26,894 bases of DNA from DATBLE01 sp046734335 (GCA_046734335.1 JBKPRA010000032.1:1-26894); one strand, 5' to 3'; shown: positions 6,111 through 12,861, counted from the first letter of the stretch. A program made the numbers and translations. Notes: a model not told the origin generated them from the sequence alone.

Positions 6111-7363
6111 TGCTCAGCTGGATCGCGAACGCCTGGCGGGTGCCGGAGCTCCGCCGCCGGCTCCTCTTCACCGCCTTCGTTCTCGCCCTGTACCGCCTCG
6201 GGAGCTTCATCCCCGCACCGGGCGTCGACTCGGATCAGATCAAGACCTACTTCGGCAACCAGGGCGGAACGGTGCTCGGCCTGCTCAACCTGTTCTCGGG
6301 CAACGCGCTCTCGCGCTTTTCGATCTTCGCGCTCGGGATCATGCCGTACATCACGGCGTCGATCATCCTCCAGCTCGGTGCGGTGGTCGTCCCCACGCTC
6401 GCGCAGCTCCAGAAGGAAGGCGAGGCAGGTTACGCCAAGATCAACCAGTACACCCGGTACCTGACGGTCGTACTGGCCGCGGCCCAGGCGGTCGGCTACT
6501 CGTATCTCTTCCGCCGGCAGCACATTCTCAGCGCCAACACGGGTCGCCTCGTCCTGATCATCGTCACCCTCACCGCGGGCACGACGCTGCTGATGTGGTT
6601 TGGCGAGCAGATCACGAAGCGGGGTGTCGGCAACGGCATCTCGCTGCTGATCTTCGCCTCGATCATCGACCGCGCTCCGCTCGCCGTCCGCGCCTGGATC
6701 GACGGCGGGCCGACCACCAAGCTGTTCTTCCCGCTGCTGGCGCTCGCCGTGATCGTCGCCGTCGTCTTCATGCAGGAGGGGCAGCGGCGCATCCCGATCC
6801 AGTACGCCAAGCGCCAGGTCGGGCGACGCATGACCGCGGGCGGGTCGACCTACTTGCCGCTGCGCGTGAACATGGCCGGCGTCATCCCGATCATCTTCGC
6901 CGCGGCAGTCATGGCCTTCCCGCCGACGATCGGGCAGTTCTTCCCGCAGACGCAGCCCTGGATCAACCGTAACTTCACGCAGACCGACTGGCCCTACCTG
7001 ACGATCGAGGCGATCCTGATCATCGTCTTCACGTACTTCTACACGGCTGTCCAGTTCAACCCGGTCGACCAGGCCGAGAACCTCAGGAAATACGGCGGCT
7101 ACATCCCCGGAATCAGACCCGGCCCACCCACCGCGCAGTACCTCGACCGCGTGCTCTCGCGGTTGACGCTGCCGGGATCCCTCTACCTTGCGGTCGTGGC
7201 CGTGTTACCGACGTTCCTCATCCAGTTCTTCCACTTCTCGCAGTCGACCAGCACCTTCCTCGGGGGAACCTCGTTGCTGATCATCGTCGGCGTCGCTCTG
7301 GACACCATGCGCCAGATGGAGTCGCAGATGATGATGCGCTCGTACGAAGGATTCCTACGGTAG
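6110..7363 (+). CDS. secY: Protein translocase subunit SecY
   Basis: SecY is the channel subunit of the SecYEG translocon in the cytoplasmic membrane. The 417-residue product shows about ten hydrophobic segments. Family signatures include GIMPYITASIILQL (about residues 77-90) and the cytoplasmic-loop motif ITKRGVGNGISLLIF (about 168-182). It ends in RSYEGFLR, as SecY proteins do. The start is GTG 6110, overlapping the rplO stop. A perfect 13-bp palindrome begins at the secY stop codon itself, so the spc transcript probably ends or is attenuated here. The downstream adk and map genes are the usual neighbours. Confidence 0.97.
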   Translation: MLSWIANAWRVPELRRRLLFTAFVLALYRLGSFIPAPGVDSDQIKTYFGNQGGTVLGLLNLFSGNALSRFSIFALGIMPYITASIILQLGAVVVPTLAQLQKEGEAGYAKINQYTRYLTVVLAAAQAVGYSYLFRRQHILSANTGRLVLIIVTLTAGTTLLMWFGEQITKRGVGNGISLLIFASIIDRAPLAVRAWIDGGPTTKLFFPLLALAVIVAVVFMQEGQRRIPIQYAKRQVGRRMTAGGSTYLPLRVNMAGVIPIIFAAAVMAFPPTIGQFFPQTQPWINRNFTQTDWPYLTIEAILIIVFTYFYTAVQFNPVDQAENLRKYGGYIPGIRPGPPTAQYLDRVLSRLTLPGSLYLAVVAVLPTFLIQFFHFSQSTSTFLGGTSLLIIVGVALDTMRQMESQMMMRSYEGFLR

Positions 7364-7389
7364 CGGGGGAACCCCTGGTTCCCCCGCTA
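7361..7389 (+). terminator. Strong hairpin at the secY stop codon
   Basis: TAGCGGGGGAACC (7361-7373) and GGTTCCCCCGCTA (7377-7389) are perfect reverse complements: a 13-bp stem with a CCT loop. The secY TAG is the first three bases of the stem. There is no T-tract, so it is a terminator of the type common in GC-rich actinobacteria or an RNA-stability element. An 18-base part of it is repeated exactly downstream of the NlpC/P60 gene (22775-22792). Confidence 0.7.
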
Positions 7390-7486
7390 GCGCCCTCCTT
7401 GCGCGCGCCTTCGCTGGGTCTGTGCGCCGCGGAGCCGGCGACGGTCGTGGTCGGCCCGGCGTTGCCCATGTCGTCGTGTGCCTCCC

Positions 7487-7503
7487 GCCGGGCAAAGCCC
7501 GGC
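7487..7503 (+). other. Short hairpin upstream of adk
   Basis: GCCGGGC (7487-7493) and GCCCGGC (7497-7503) form a 7-bp stem closing an AAA loop, about 40 bases before the adk GTG. The 178-base secY-adk spacer otherwise shows no recognisable gene. I see no clear promoter hexamers for adk in it. Confidence 0.5.
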
Positions 7504-7541
7504 TCCGGCGGACGATCGTCCCGAGCCGCGGACGGGATCCT

Positions 7542-8120
7542 GTGAACATCCTGCTCCTGGGGCCTCAGGGGTCCGGCAAGGGAACCCAGGCGAAGCTCAT
7601 CTCGCAGACCTACGGCATCCCGCAGGTCGCCACCGGCGACATGATCCGCGAGATCAAGGAGCTCGACACCGAGCTCGGACGGCGGGTCAAGGAGATCTAC
7701 GACCGTGGCGACCTCGTAGACGACGCGACCATCGTCGAGCTGATCGAGTCGCGGCTCGACCGTGGCGACACCATTCCAGGCTTCATTCTCGACGGTTTCC
7801 CGCGCAACACTCCGCAGGCGGAGGCGCTCGACGAGCTCCTGGCTCGGCTCGGGCGCGACCTCGACGTCGTCTTCGAGCTCCAGATCGGCGACCGGGAAGT
7901 GCTGCTCGAGCGCCTCGCGAGGCGCGCGACCGAGGAAGGACGGACCGACGACACCCCCGACGCGATCCGCAAGCGCCTCGAGATCTACGAGCGCGAGACC
8001 GCCCCGCTCGTCGAGTACTACCGCTCGACCCGAGGGAACGTCGTCGGCATCCACGCCTGCCGGACGATCGAGGACGTCTTCGCCGAGATCCGGGCTGCCC
8101 TCGACCAGATGGCGGCCTGA
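7542..8120 (+). CDS. adk: Adenylate kinase
   Basis: Adenylate kinase converts AMP plus ATP to two ADP in the cytosol. From GTG 7542 the 192-residue product begins MNILLLGPQGSGKGTQ, with the P-loop GPQGSGKGT at residues 7-15. Other motifs are ATGDMIREI (AMP binding), GFILDGFPRN, and RLEIYERETAPLVEYY. The LID segment between RRATEEGR and DTPDAIRKR is short and has no cysteines, so this is the short-LID, zinc-free form. The frame is open upstream to 7422, but that part shows no homology and its codons look non-coding; GGGA precedes the GTG. map starts one base after the stop. Confidence 0.95.
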   Translation: MNILLLGPQGSGKGTQAKLISQTYGIPQVATGDMIREIKELDTELGRRVKEIYDRGDLVDDATIVELIESRLDRGDTIPGFILDGFPRNTPQAEALDELLARLGRDLDVVFELQIGDREVLLERLARRATEEGRTDDTPDAIRKRLEIYERETAPLVEYYRSTRGNVVGIHACRTIEDVFAEIRAALDQMAA

Positions 8121-8121
8121 C

Positions 8122-8883
8122 ATGATCATCCGCAAGTCGCCAGAAGAGCTGGAGCGCATGGCGCGGGCCGGCCGGATCGTCGCCGACACGCTCGCCCTGA
8201 TCGGCGAGCACGCTCGCCCGGGTGTCACCACCGCCGACCTCGACCAGCTCGCCGAAGAGTTCATCGCCGGCCAGGGCGGCTACCCGACCTTCAAGGGGTA
8301 CCGCGGATACCCGGCGGCGACGTGTATCTCCCCGAACGCGATGATCGTCCACGGCATCCCCGGCCCCTACCAACTCGCGGAGGGCGACATTCTCTCCGTC
8401 GACGTGGGCGTCACCCTCGACGGCTTCGTCGCCGATTCCGCCTACACCTTCGCGATCGGCGAAGTCTCCGCCGACGCCGAGCGATTGCTCGACGTCGGTC
8501 AGGCCGCGTTGAACGCCGGGATCGAGCAGTGTGCCGTCGGCAACCGCCTTTCCGACATCTCCCACGCCGTGCAGCAGGTGACCGAGGCGGCCGGCTTCTC
8601 CGTCGTCCGAACCCTCGTCGGGCACGGCGTCGGTCGGTCGATGCACGAGGATCCGCAGATCCCGAACTACGGCCAGCCGGGGCGTGGGCCCCTGCTTGCC
8701 GAAGGGATGACGCTTGCGATCGAGCCGATGATCAACGTGGGCGATCCAGACATCGTCGTGCACGACGACGAGTGGTCGATCTCGAGCGCCGACGGCTCGC
8801 TTTCGGCCCATTTCGAGCACACGGTGGCCGTGACGACGTCCGGTCCGCGCATCCTGACGGCGGCACCCGTTTTGCTACGATGA
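8122..8883 (+). CDS. map: Methionine aminopeptidase, type I
   Basis: This enzyme removes the initiator methionine from nascent proteins. The start ATG 8122 follows adk after one base and gives 253 residues. The metal ligands are visible: D94 (SVDVG), D105 (ADSAYT), H168 (VGHGVG), E201 (AIEPM) and E232 (FEHT); H77 in IVHGIP is the usual substrate-binding histidine. The start begins directly with the catalytic fold (MIIRKSPEELERMARAG), with no zinc-finger or SH3-like N-terminal extension. A strong hairpin follows six bases after the stop. Confidence 0.96.
   Translation: MIIRKSPEELERMARAGRIVADTLALIGEHARPGVTTADLDQLAEEFIAGQGGYPTFKGYRGYPAATCISPNAMIVHGIPGPYQLAEGDILSVDVGVTLDGFVADSAYTFAIGEVSADAERLLDVGQAALNAGIEQCAVGNRLSDISHAVQQVTEAAGFSVVRTLVGHGVGRSMHEDPQIPNYGQPGRGPLLAEGMTLAIEPMINVGDPDIVVHDDEWSISSADGSLSAHFEHTVAVTTSGPRILTAAPVLLR
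8854..8881 (+). promoter_or_regulatory. Possible promoter for rpmJ-rpsM-rpsK-rpsD-rpoA-rplQ
   Basis: CTGACG (8854-8859) and TACGAT (8876-8881), 16 bases apart, resemble -35 and -10 boxes, and they lie in the last codons of map. The next + strand genes form a separate transcript-like block (rpmJ onward), so a promoter here makes sense. The match is moderate and nothing else supports it. Confidence 0.3.
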
Positions 8884-8888
8884 CGACT

Positions 8889-8914
8889 CACGGCGCAGCC
8901 GCCGCTGTGCCGTG
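8889..8914 (+). terminator. Strong hairpin after map
   Basis: CACGGCGCAGC (8889-8899) pairs with GCTGTGCCGTG (8904-8914): 11 bp with one G-U pair and a CGCC loop. It lies just after the map stop and before rpmJ. It may end the adk-map transcript or act as a leader attenuator for the following operon. This 94-base spacer is where infA would usually be. Confidence 0.6.
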
Positions 8915-8977
8915 GCCTATATCTCTCACCCCTGACTGGCCGCGAGCGCCGGCCGGTCGAACCGAGAAAAGGAACCG

Positions 8978-9091
8978 ATGAAGGTCAGAGCGTCCGTCAA
9001 ACCCATGTGTGAGCGGTGCCGGGTGATCAAACGGCACGGCACGACCATGGTCATCTGTTCCAATCCGCGGCACAAGCAGCGACAGGGATAG
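8978..9091 (+). CDS. rpmJ: 50S ribosomal protein L36
   Basis: This 37-residue gene runs from ATG 8978 to TAG 9089-9091. The product begins MKVRASVKPMCERCRVIKRHG and ends CSNPRHKQRQG. C11, C14, C27 and H32 are the zinc ligands of the zinc-binding form of L36. AAAAGGAA precedes the ATG by a good spacing. Eleven bases separate it from rpsM, the normal next gene. The normal upstream neighbour infA is missing. Confidence 0.97.
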   Translation: MKVRASVKPMCERCRVIKRHGTTMVICSNPRHKQRQG

Positions 9092-9101
9092 AGGAGACCC
9101 A

Positions 9102-9479
9102 GTGGCACGAATCGCCGGAGTGAACCTCCCGAACCAGAAGCGGCTCGAGATCGGGCTGACGTACATCTACGGGATCGGCCCGACGAGCGCGCGGAACATC
9201 TGCGCCGCGCTCGGACTGTCCCCCGACGAGAAGATCAAGGACCTCACGGACGAGGAGGTCACGAAGCTCCAGCGCCACATCGACGACCAGTACCAGGTCG
9301 AGGGCGACCTGCGTCGTGAGCGGCAGCAGGCGATCAAGCGCTTGACCGAGATCGGCGCGTACCGCGGCATCCGCCACCGCCGCGGCCTCCCGGTGAACGG
9401 TCAGCGGACGAAGACGAACGCGCGCACACGCAAGGGCCCGAAGAAGACGGTCGGGCGCGGCAAGAAGGCGAAGGCCTAA
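9102..9479 (+). CDS. rpsM: 30S ribosomal protein S13
   Basis: S13 forms part of the head of the small subunit and makes bridges to the large subunit. The start is GTG 9102 with GAGGAGA just upstream. The 125-residue product begins MARIAGVNLPNQKRLEIGLTYIYGIG and carries the helix-two-turn-helix segment. The rRNA- and tRNA-contacting tail GIRHRRGLPVNGQRTKTNARTRKGPKK is at about residues 88-114. A Lys-rich end follows. A hairpin lies immediately downstream. Confidence 0.97.
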   Translation: MARIAGVNLPNQKRLEIGLTYIYGIGPTSARNICAALGLSPDEKIKDLTDEEVTKLQRHIDDQYQVEGDLRRERQQAIKRLTEIGAYRGIRHRRGLPVNGQRTKTNARTRKGPKKTVGRGKKAKA

Positions 9480-9480
9480 G

Positions 9481-9508
9481 CGGAGGAAATGCTCACGCAT
9501 TCCCTCCG
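9481..9508 (+). other. Hairpin in the rpsM-rpsK spacer
   Basis: CGGAGGAAATGC (9481-9492) pairs with GCATTCCCTCCG (9497-9508) with one A-C mismatch, giving a 12-bp helix and a TCAC loop. It starts two bases after the rpsM stop. The helix traps a sequence (GGAGG) that could otherwise act as a ribosome-binding site. The loop matches the 3721 hairpin, and the apex ATGC/GCAT matches the 3287 hairpin. Confidence 0.65.
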
Positions 9509-9555
9509 GAGAGAACCCAAACACCATCACGAAGAAGCAGACGGAGAACGCCTAG

Positions 9556-9960
9556 ATGGCACCACCCAGAAAGCAAGCGGGGCGCGGTAGAACGCGCCGC
9601 CGCGTCAAGAAGAACATCGCCATTGGCCAGGCGCACATCAAGACGTCGTTCAACAACACGATCGTCTCGCTGACCGACAAGGACGGCGCCGTGATCGTCT
9701 GGGAGTCGGCGGGCTCGGCAGGATTCAAGGGCTCGCGCAAGTCGACGCCCTTCGCCGCGCAGGTGACCGCTGACGCCGCCGCCCGCAAGGGCATGGAGCA
9801 CGGTCTCCAGAAGGTCGAGGTCTTCGTCAAGGGCCCGGGCTCGGGTCGCGAGACGGCGATCCGGTCGCTCCAGGCTGCCGGTCTGGAGATCCTCGGTGTC
9901 CGCGACGTCACACCGCAGGCGCACAACGGCGTGCGCCAAAAGAAGCGGAGGCGCGTCTAG
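9556..9960 (+). CDS. rpsK: 30S ribosomal protein S11
   Basis: S11 lines the platform of the small subunit near the mRNA exit. The 134-residue product has the basic N-terminus (RGRTRRRVKKNIAIG), the conserved HIKTSFNNTIVSLTD, and the ending IRDVTP-like RDVTPQAHNGVRQKKRRRV. The usual HNGCRPPK is here HNGVRQKK, so the cysteine and the two prolines are replaced. The ATG at 9556 has only a modest GGAG upstream. The stop overlaps the rpsD GTG by one base. Confidence 0.96.
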   Translation: MAPPRKQAGRGRTRRRVKKNIAIGQAHIKTSFNNTIVSLTDKDGAVIVWESAGSAGFKGSRKSTPFAAQVTADAAARKGMEHGLQKVEVFVKGPGSGRETAIRSLQAAGLEILGVRDVTPQAHNGVRQKKRRRV

Positions 9961-10580
9961 TGGCTCGCGACCGTTCGCCGAAATGCAAGCAGTGCCGCCG
10001 CGAGGGGATGAAGCTGTTCCTCAAGGGCGAGCGCTGCCTGACCGAGAAGTGTGCGATCGAGCGGCGCAGCTACCCGCCGGGCGAGCACGGCCGTGGCCGA
10101 ATCAAGCAGTCGGAGTACCTGCTGCAGTTGCGCGAAAAGCAGAAGGCGCGGCGGTACTACGGCCTGCTCGAGAAACAGTTCCGGACGTACTACGAGAAGG
10201 CGAACCGCCTGAGCGGTATCACCGGCGAGAACCTGCTCCGCATGCTGGAGACGCGACTCGACAACGTCGTCTACAGGCTCGGCTTCGCCGCCTCGCGCGC
10301 GCAGGCGCGCCAGCTCGTCCGCCACGGTCACTTCCAGGTCAACGGCAGGCGCGTGAACATCCCCAGCTACCAGGTCAAGCCGAACGACGTGATCACGATG
10401 CGCACCGGCTCGTCGGCCGAGCAAGCCGTCCGCGACGCCACCGACCTGACCGCGTCGGTCGCGCCGTGGCTCCAGGCCGACCACGACGGCCTGACCGGGA
10501 AGATCCTCAAGTGGCCCGACCGAGGAGAGATCGACACCCCGGTGCAGGAGTCGCTCATCGTCGAGCTCTATTCGAAGTAG
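9960..10580 (+). CDS. rpsD: 30S ribosomal protein S4, zinc-binding form
   Basis: S4 is a primary 16S rRNA-binding protein, and in many bacteria it represses the alpha operon. The start GTG 9960 overlaps the rpsK stop; the 206 residues are full length. C9, C12, C26 and C31 form the zinc site of the C+ type. The S4 RNA-binding domain lies at about residues 97-160 (RLDNVVYRLGFAASRAQARQLVRHGHFQVNGRRVNIPSYQV). It ends IVELYSK as usual. The gene precedes rpoA. Confidence 0.97.
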   Translation: MARDRSPKCKQCRREGMKLFLKGERCLTEKCAIERRSYPPGEHGRGRIKQSEYLLQLREKQKARRYYGLLEKQFRTYYEKANRLSGITGENLLRMLETRLDNVVYRLGFAASRAQARQLVRHGHFQVNGRRVNIPSYQVKPNDVITMRTGSSAEQAVRDATDLTASVAPWLQADHDGLTGKILKWPDRGEIDTPVQESLIVELYSK

Positions 10581-10586
10581 GAGGTC

Positions 10587-10604
10587 GCCGGCCCAGCAGC
10601 CGGC
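10587..10604 (+). other. Hairpin in the rpsD-rpoA spacer
   Basis: GCCGGC occurs at 10587-10592 and again at 10599-10604; each copy is its own reverse complement, so they can pair across a six-base loop. The stem is short and ends about 17 bases before the rpoA TTG. It is weaker than the other spacer hairpins. Confidence 0.45.
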
Positions 10605-10621
10605 TTAGGGAAAGGACTGCA

Positions 10622-11611
10622 TTGGCAACTCGCATTATCGAATTTCAGGTCCCGAAGATCGTCCACGAGGAGGTCGAAGAGGACCGCGGCGTCTTTGTGA
10701 TCGAGCCGCTCGATCGCGGCTTCGGCTACACGTTCGGCAACTCGCTGCGCCGCGTGCTGCTCTCCTCGCTGGAGGGCGCCGCCGTGACCTCGGTGAAGAT
10801 CGAGGGTGTCGCACATGAGTTCACCACGCTGCCTGGCGTCCGCGAGGACGTCACCGACATCATCCTCAACCTGAAGAACCTGATCTGCCGCCTCCACGGC
10901 GACTCGCCCGAGGTCGAGGTCAGGCTCCAGAAGAAGGGCCCCGGTCCCGTCAAAGCATCGGACATCCAGGCGCCGGCCGAGCTCGAGATCCTCAACCCGG
11001 ACCTCGAGATCGCCAACCTGGCCGAGAAGGGCAAGCTGGAAGTCACGCTGACCGTCGGCCGCGGCCGCGGCTACGTCCCGGGCGAGTTGAACCGCGGGCC
11101 CGAGCACACGATCGGCGTGATTCCGATCGACTCGATGTTCTCCCCGGTTCGCAGGGTCTCGTACGACGTCGAGGCCGCTCGCGTCGGGCAGCGCACCGAC
11201 TACGACAAGCTGCGGCTCGACATCACCACAGACGGGTCGATCGACCCGCGCGAGGCGATCGGTCAGGCGGCCGAGATCCTCATCCGCCAGCTCGCGATCT
11301 TCACCGATATCGACAAGATGGATCTGGTCCGCGAGGGGGAACCGGTCACCGACGATGGCGGGCCGGCCGAGCCGTATGTGCACGCAATGCAGAACTTCCC
11401 GATCGAGGAGCTCGAGCTCGGCGTACGCTCGTACAACTGTCTCAAGCGCGTCGGCATCGAGACGATCGGCGACCTGGTCATGAAGTCGGAGAACGAGCTG
11501 GCCGCGATCCCGAACTTCGGCAAGAAGTCGATCGAGGAGGTCAAGGAGACGCTCGCCACCCAGGGCCTGCGGCTTCGCGGCGACGACGGGAGCAACGGCA
11601 CAGAGTCATGA
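10622..11611 (+). CDS. rpoA: DNA-directed RNA polymerase alpha subunit
   Basis: Alpha dimers nucleate RNA polymerase assembly, and the C-terminal domain contacts UP elements and activators. The frame is open far upstream through rpsD, but the protein starts at TTG 10622 (MATRIIEFQVPKIVHEE), seven bases after AAAGGA, giving 329 residues. The N-terminal domain includes GFGYTFGNSLRRVLLSSLEGAAVTS (about residues 33-57) and RVSYDVEAARVGQRTDYDKLRLDITTDGS. The C-terminal domain starts near residue 255 (FPIEELELGVRSYNCLKRVGIETIGDLV, then NFGKKSIEEVKETL). TTG is an unusual start. Confidence 0.97.
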   Translation: MATRIIEFQVPKIVHEEVEEDRGVFVIEPLDRGFGYTFGNSLRRVLLSSLEGAAVTSVKIEGVAHEFTTLPGVREDVTDIILNLKNLICRLHGDSPEVEVRLQKKGPGPVKASDIQAPAELEILNPDLEIANLAEKGKLEVTLTVGRGRGYVPGELNRGPEHTIGVIPIDSMFSPVRRVSYDVEAARVGQRTDYDKLRLDITTDGSIDPREAIGQAAEILIRQLAIFTDIDKMDLVREGEPVTDDGGPAEPYVHAMQNFPIEELELGVRSYNCLKRVGIETIGDLVMKSENELAAIPNFGKKSIEEVKETLATQGLRLRGDDGSNGTES

Positions 11612-12090
11612 GGCACCATCGCTCGGGTAGGAAGCTCGGCCGCGACGCCTCGCATCGGAAGGCGCTCTACGCGAACCTCGCCGGCGCGCTGATCGAGCAC
11701 GGTCGGATCAAGACAACCGTGACGAAGGCGAAGGCGGTGCGGCCGATTGCCGAGCAGATGATCACTCTCGGGCGTCGCGGCGACCTCCATGCGCGCCGGC
11801 AGGCCATGGCCTACCTGCGCTCGCAGCAGGTCGTGCACACGCTGTTCGCCGAAGTCGCGCCGCGGTTCAAGGACCGCCCGGGCGGCTACTCGCGGATCGT
11901 CCGCCTCGGCCCCCGCCCCGGCGACGCCGCCGAGATGGCGTACCTCGAGCTCGTCGACTTCTCGGCGGAGGAGCAGGCCGAGGAGAAGGCCGAGCGCCGC
12001 CGGCTCCGCCTGCGCCGCCGCCAGGAGGCCGAGGAGCGCGCCGAGGCCGAAGCGGCTTCGGCCGAGTCGCCGGCTCCGGCCGCTTCCTAG
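11608..12090 (+). CDS. rplQ: 50S ribosomal protein L17 with charged C-terminal tail
   Basis: L17 lies near the exit tunnel of the large subunit. The ATG overlaps the rpoA stop as ATGA. The conserved core is at residues 1-118 (MRHHRSGRKLGRDASHRKALYANLAGALIEHGRIKTTVTKAKAVRP and GGYSRIVRLGPRPGDAAEMAYLELV). From about residue 120 a Glu/Arg-rich stretch, probably helical, runs into an Ala/Ser/Glu/Pro end. Length 160 compares with about 115-130 in most bacteria. It is the last gene of the ribosomal block. Confidence 0.96.
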   Translation: MRHHRSGRKLGRDASHRKALYANLAGALIEHGRIKTTVTKAKAVRPIAEQMITLGRRGDLHARRQAMAYLRSQQVVHTLFAEVAPRFKDRPGGYSRIVRLGPRPGDAAEMAYLELVDFSAEEQAEEKAERRRLRLRRRQEAEERAEAEAASAESPAPAAS

Positions 12091-12093
12091 AGC

Positions 12094-12121
12094 GTCAGAC
12101 CTGCAGGGTCTGACCCTGCAG
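12094..12121 (+). terminator. Two overlapping, mutually exclusive hairpins after rplQ
   Basis: Hairpin A pairs GTCAGACC (12094-12101) with GGTCTGAC (12107-12114). Hairpin B pairs CTGCAGGG (12101-12108) with CCCTGCAG (12114-12121). Each is a perfect 8-bp stem with a 5-base loop, and they share bases so only one can form. There is no T-tract. They follow the rplQ stop by three bases and most likely take part in ending the alpha-operon transcript. A further pairing, ACGGCC with GGCCGT, lies at 12124-12151. Confidence 0.6.
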
Positions 12122-12173
12122 AAACGGCCGCGGAGCGGCTGCAGAGGCCGTCCCATAATCCACAAGTCCTGAT

Positions 12174-12198
12174 CAGGGCGCGCCGGGTGCGCGCCCTG
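12174..12198. terminator. Bidirectional hairpin between rplQ and clpP
   Basis: CAGGGCGCGC (12174-12183) and GCGCGCCCTG (12189-12198) are perfect reverse complements with a 5-base loop. The stem ends two bases from the clpP stop codon. It lies between convergent genes and could act in both directions. There is no strong T-tract on either side. Confidence 0.65.
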
Positions 12199-12200
12199 CC

Positions 12201-12797
12201 CTAGTGCCGCCCGTTGCGGGGAGCCACGACCTCGTCGATCAGTCCATATTCCACGGCTTCCCGCGGCGCCATGAAGTTGTCGCGGTCGATGTCGAGCATC
12301 ACCTGGTCGACCTCGCGGCCCGAATGGCGCGCGATGATCTCGGCCATCCGGCGCGTGACCGAGAGCACCTCGCGGGCGTGGATGTCGATGTCCGACGGCG
12401 CGCCGCGGAAGCCGGCTGAGCCCTGGTGGATCATCATCTTCGCGTTCGGCAGCGCCGAGCGCTTGCCGGCGGCGCCGCCGCAGAGGATCATCGCTGCGGC
12501 CGACATCGCCATGCCGACGCAGATCGTCCGCACATCCGGCTTGACGAACTGCATCGTGTCGTAGATGGCCATGCCCGCATAGGCGGAGCCGCCGGGCGAG
12601 TTCACGTACAGCGAGACGTCCTTGTCCGGATCCTCGGCCTCGAGGAAGAGGAGCTGGGCGGTGATCAGGTTGGCGACGTGGTCGTCGACCTCGGTGCCGA
12701 GGAAGACGATCCGTTCGCGCAGCAGCCGCGAGTAGATGTCGAACGAGCGCTCGAAGCGTCCGTCCGACTCGACGACCATGGGGACGAGCGTGCTCAT
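12201..12797 (-). CDS. clpP: ATP-dependent Clp protease proteolytic subunit
   Basis: ClpP forms the tetradecameric serine protease chamber fed by ClpX or ClpC. The 198-residue product has the catalytic triad S99 (GMAMSAAA), H124 (MMIHQGSAGFRG) and D173 (DRDNF). The Gly-rich loop YVNSPGGSAYAGMAIYDTM is at about residues 64-82. The start ATG is preceded on the minus strand by AGGAGGA at good spacing. The motif around Ser is GMAMSAAAMIL rather than the common GMAASMGA, a variation seen in actinobacterial paralogues. It is divergent from the SRPBCC/ArsR pair and shares a 67-base control region with it. No clpX is adjacent. Confidence 0.95.
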   Translation of the reverse strand: MSTLVPMVVESDGRFERSFDIYSRLLRERIVFLGTEVDDHVANLITAQLLFLEAEDPDKDVSLYVNSPGGSAYAGMAIYDTMQFVKPDVRTICVGMAMSAAAMILCGGAAGKRSALPNAKMMIHQGSAGFRGAPSDIDIHAREVLSVTRRMAEIIARHSGREVDQVMLDIDRDNFMAPREAVEYGLIDEVVAPRNGRH

Positions 12798-12818
12798 CGG
12801 TTCCTCCTGCTAGATTGC

Positions 12819-12834
12819 GCAACCCAAGAGTTGC
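12819..12834. promoter_or_regulatory. Inverted repeat 1 in the clpP/SRPBCC control region
   Basis: The 16-base element starts GCAAC and ends GTTGC, so the outer five bases of each side are complementary. It lies just upstream of a GATAAT box (12836-12841) that fits a -10 for the + strand genes. It overlaps a second small palindrome, TTGCGCAA (12815-12822). Binding by the neighbouring ArsR-type regulator is inference. Confidence 0.5.
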
Positions 12835-12835
12835 C

Positions 12836-12841
12836 GATAAT
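12836..12841 (+). promoter_or_regulatory. Probable -10 box of the SRPBCC-arsR operon
   Basis: GATAAT matches the -10 consensus at five of six positions and stands out as AT-rich in this GC-rich region. No clear -35 is seen at 17 bases. It lies between the two inverted repeats, so a regulator bound to both would block it. Confidence 0.5.
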
Positions 12842-12845
12842 ACAT

Positions 12846-12861
12846 GCAACCAGGAGGTTGC
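12846..12861. promoter_or_regulatory. Inverted repeat 2, enclosing the ribosome-binding site
   Basis: GCAACC (12846-12851) and GGTTGC (12856-12861) are perfect reverse complements around AGGA. The centre is 27 bases from the centre of repeat 1, and the outer half-sites are the same. The element contains the ribosome-binding site AGGAGG of the next gene, so it could be a DNA operator, an RNA hairpin that hides the site, or both. Confidence 0.5.

Noticed and set aside
9896..10621. Apparent N-terminal fusion of another protein to RpoA
   Set aside because: The upstream part only reads rpsD out of frame; RpoA begins at TTG 10622 with its conserved N-terminus.
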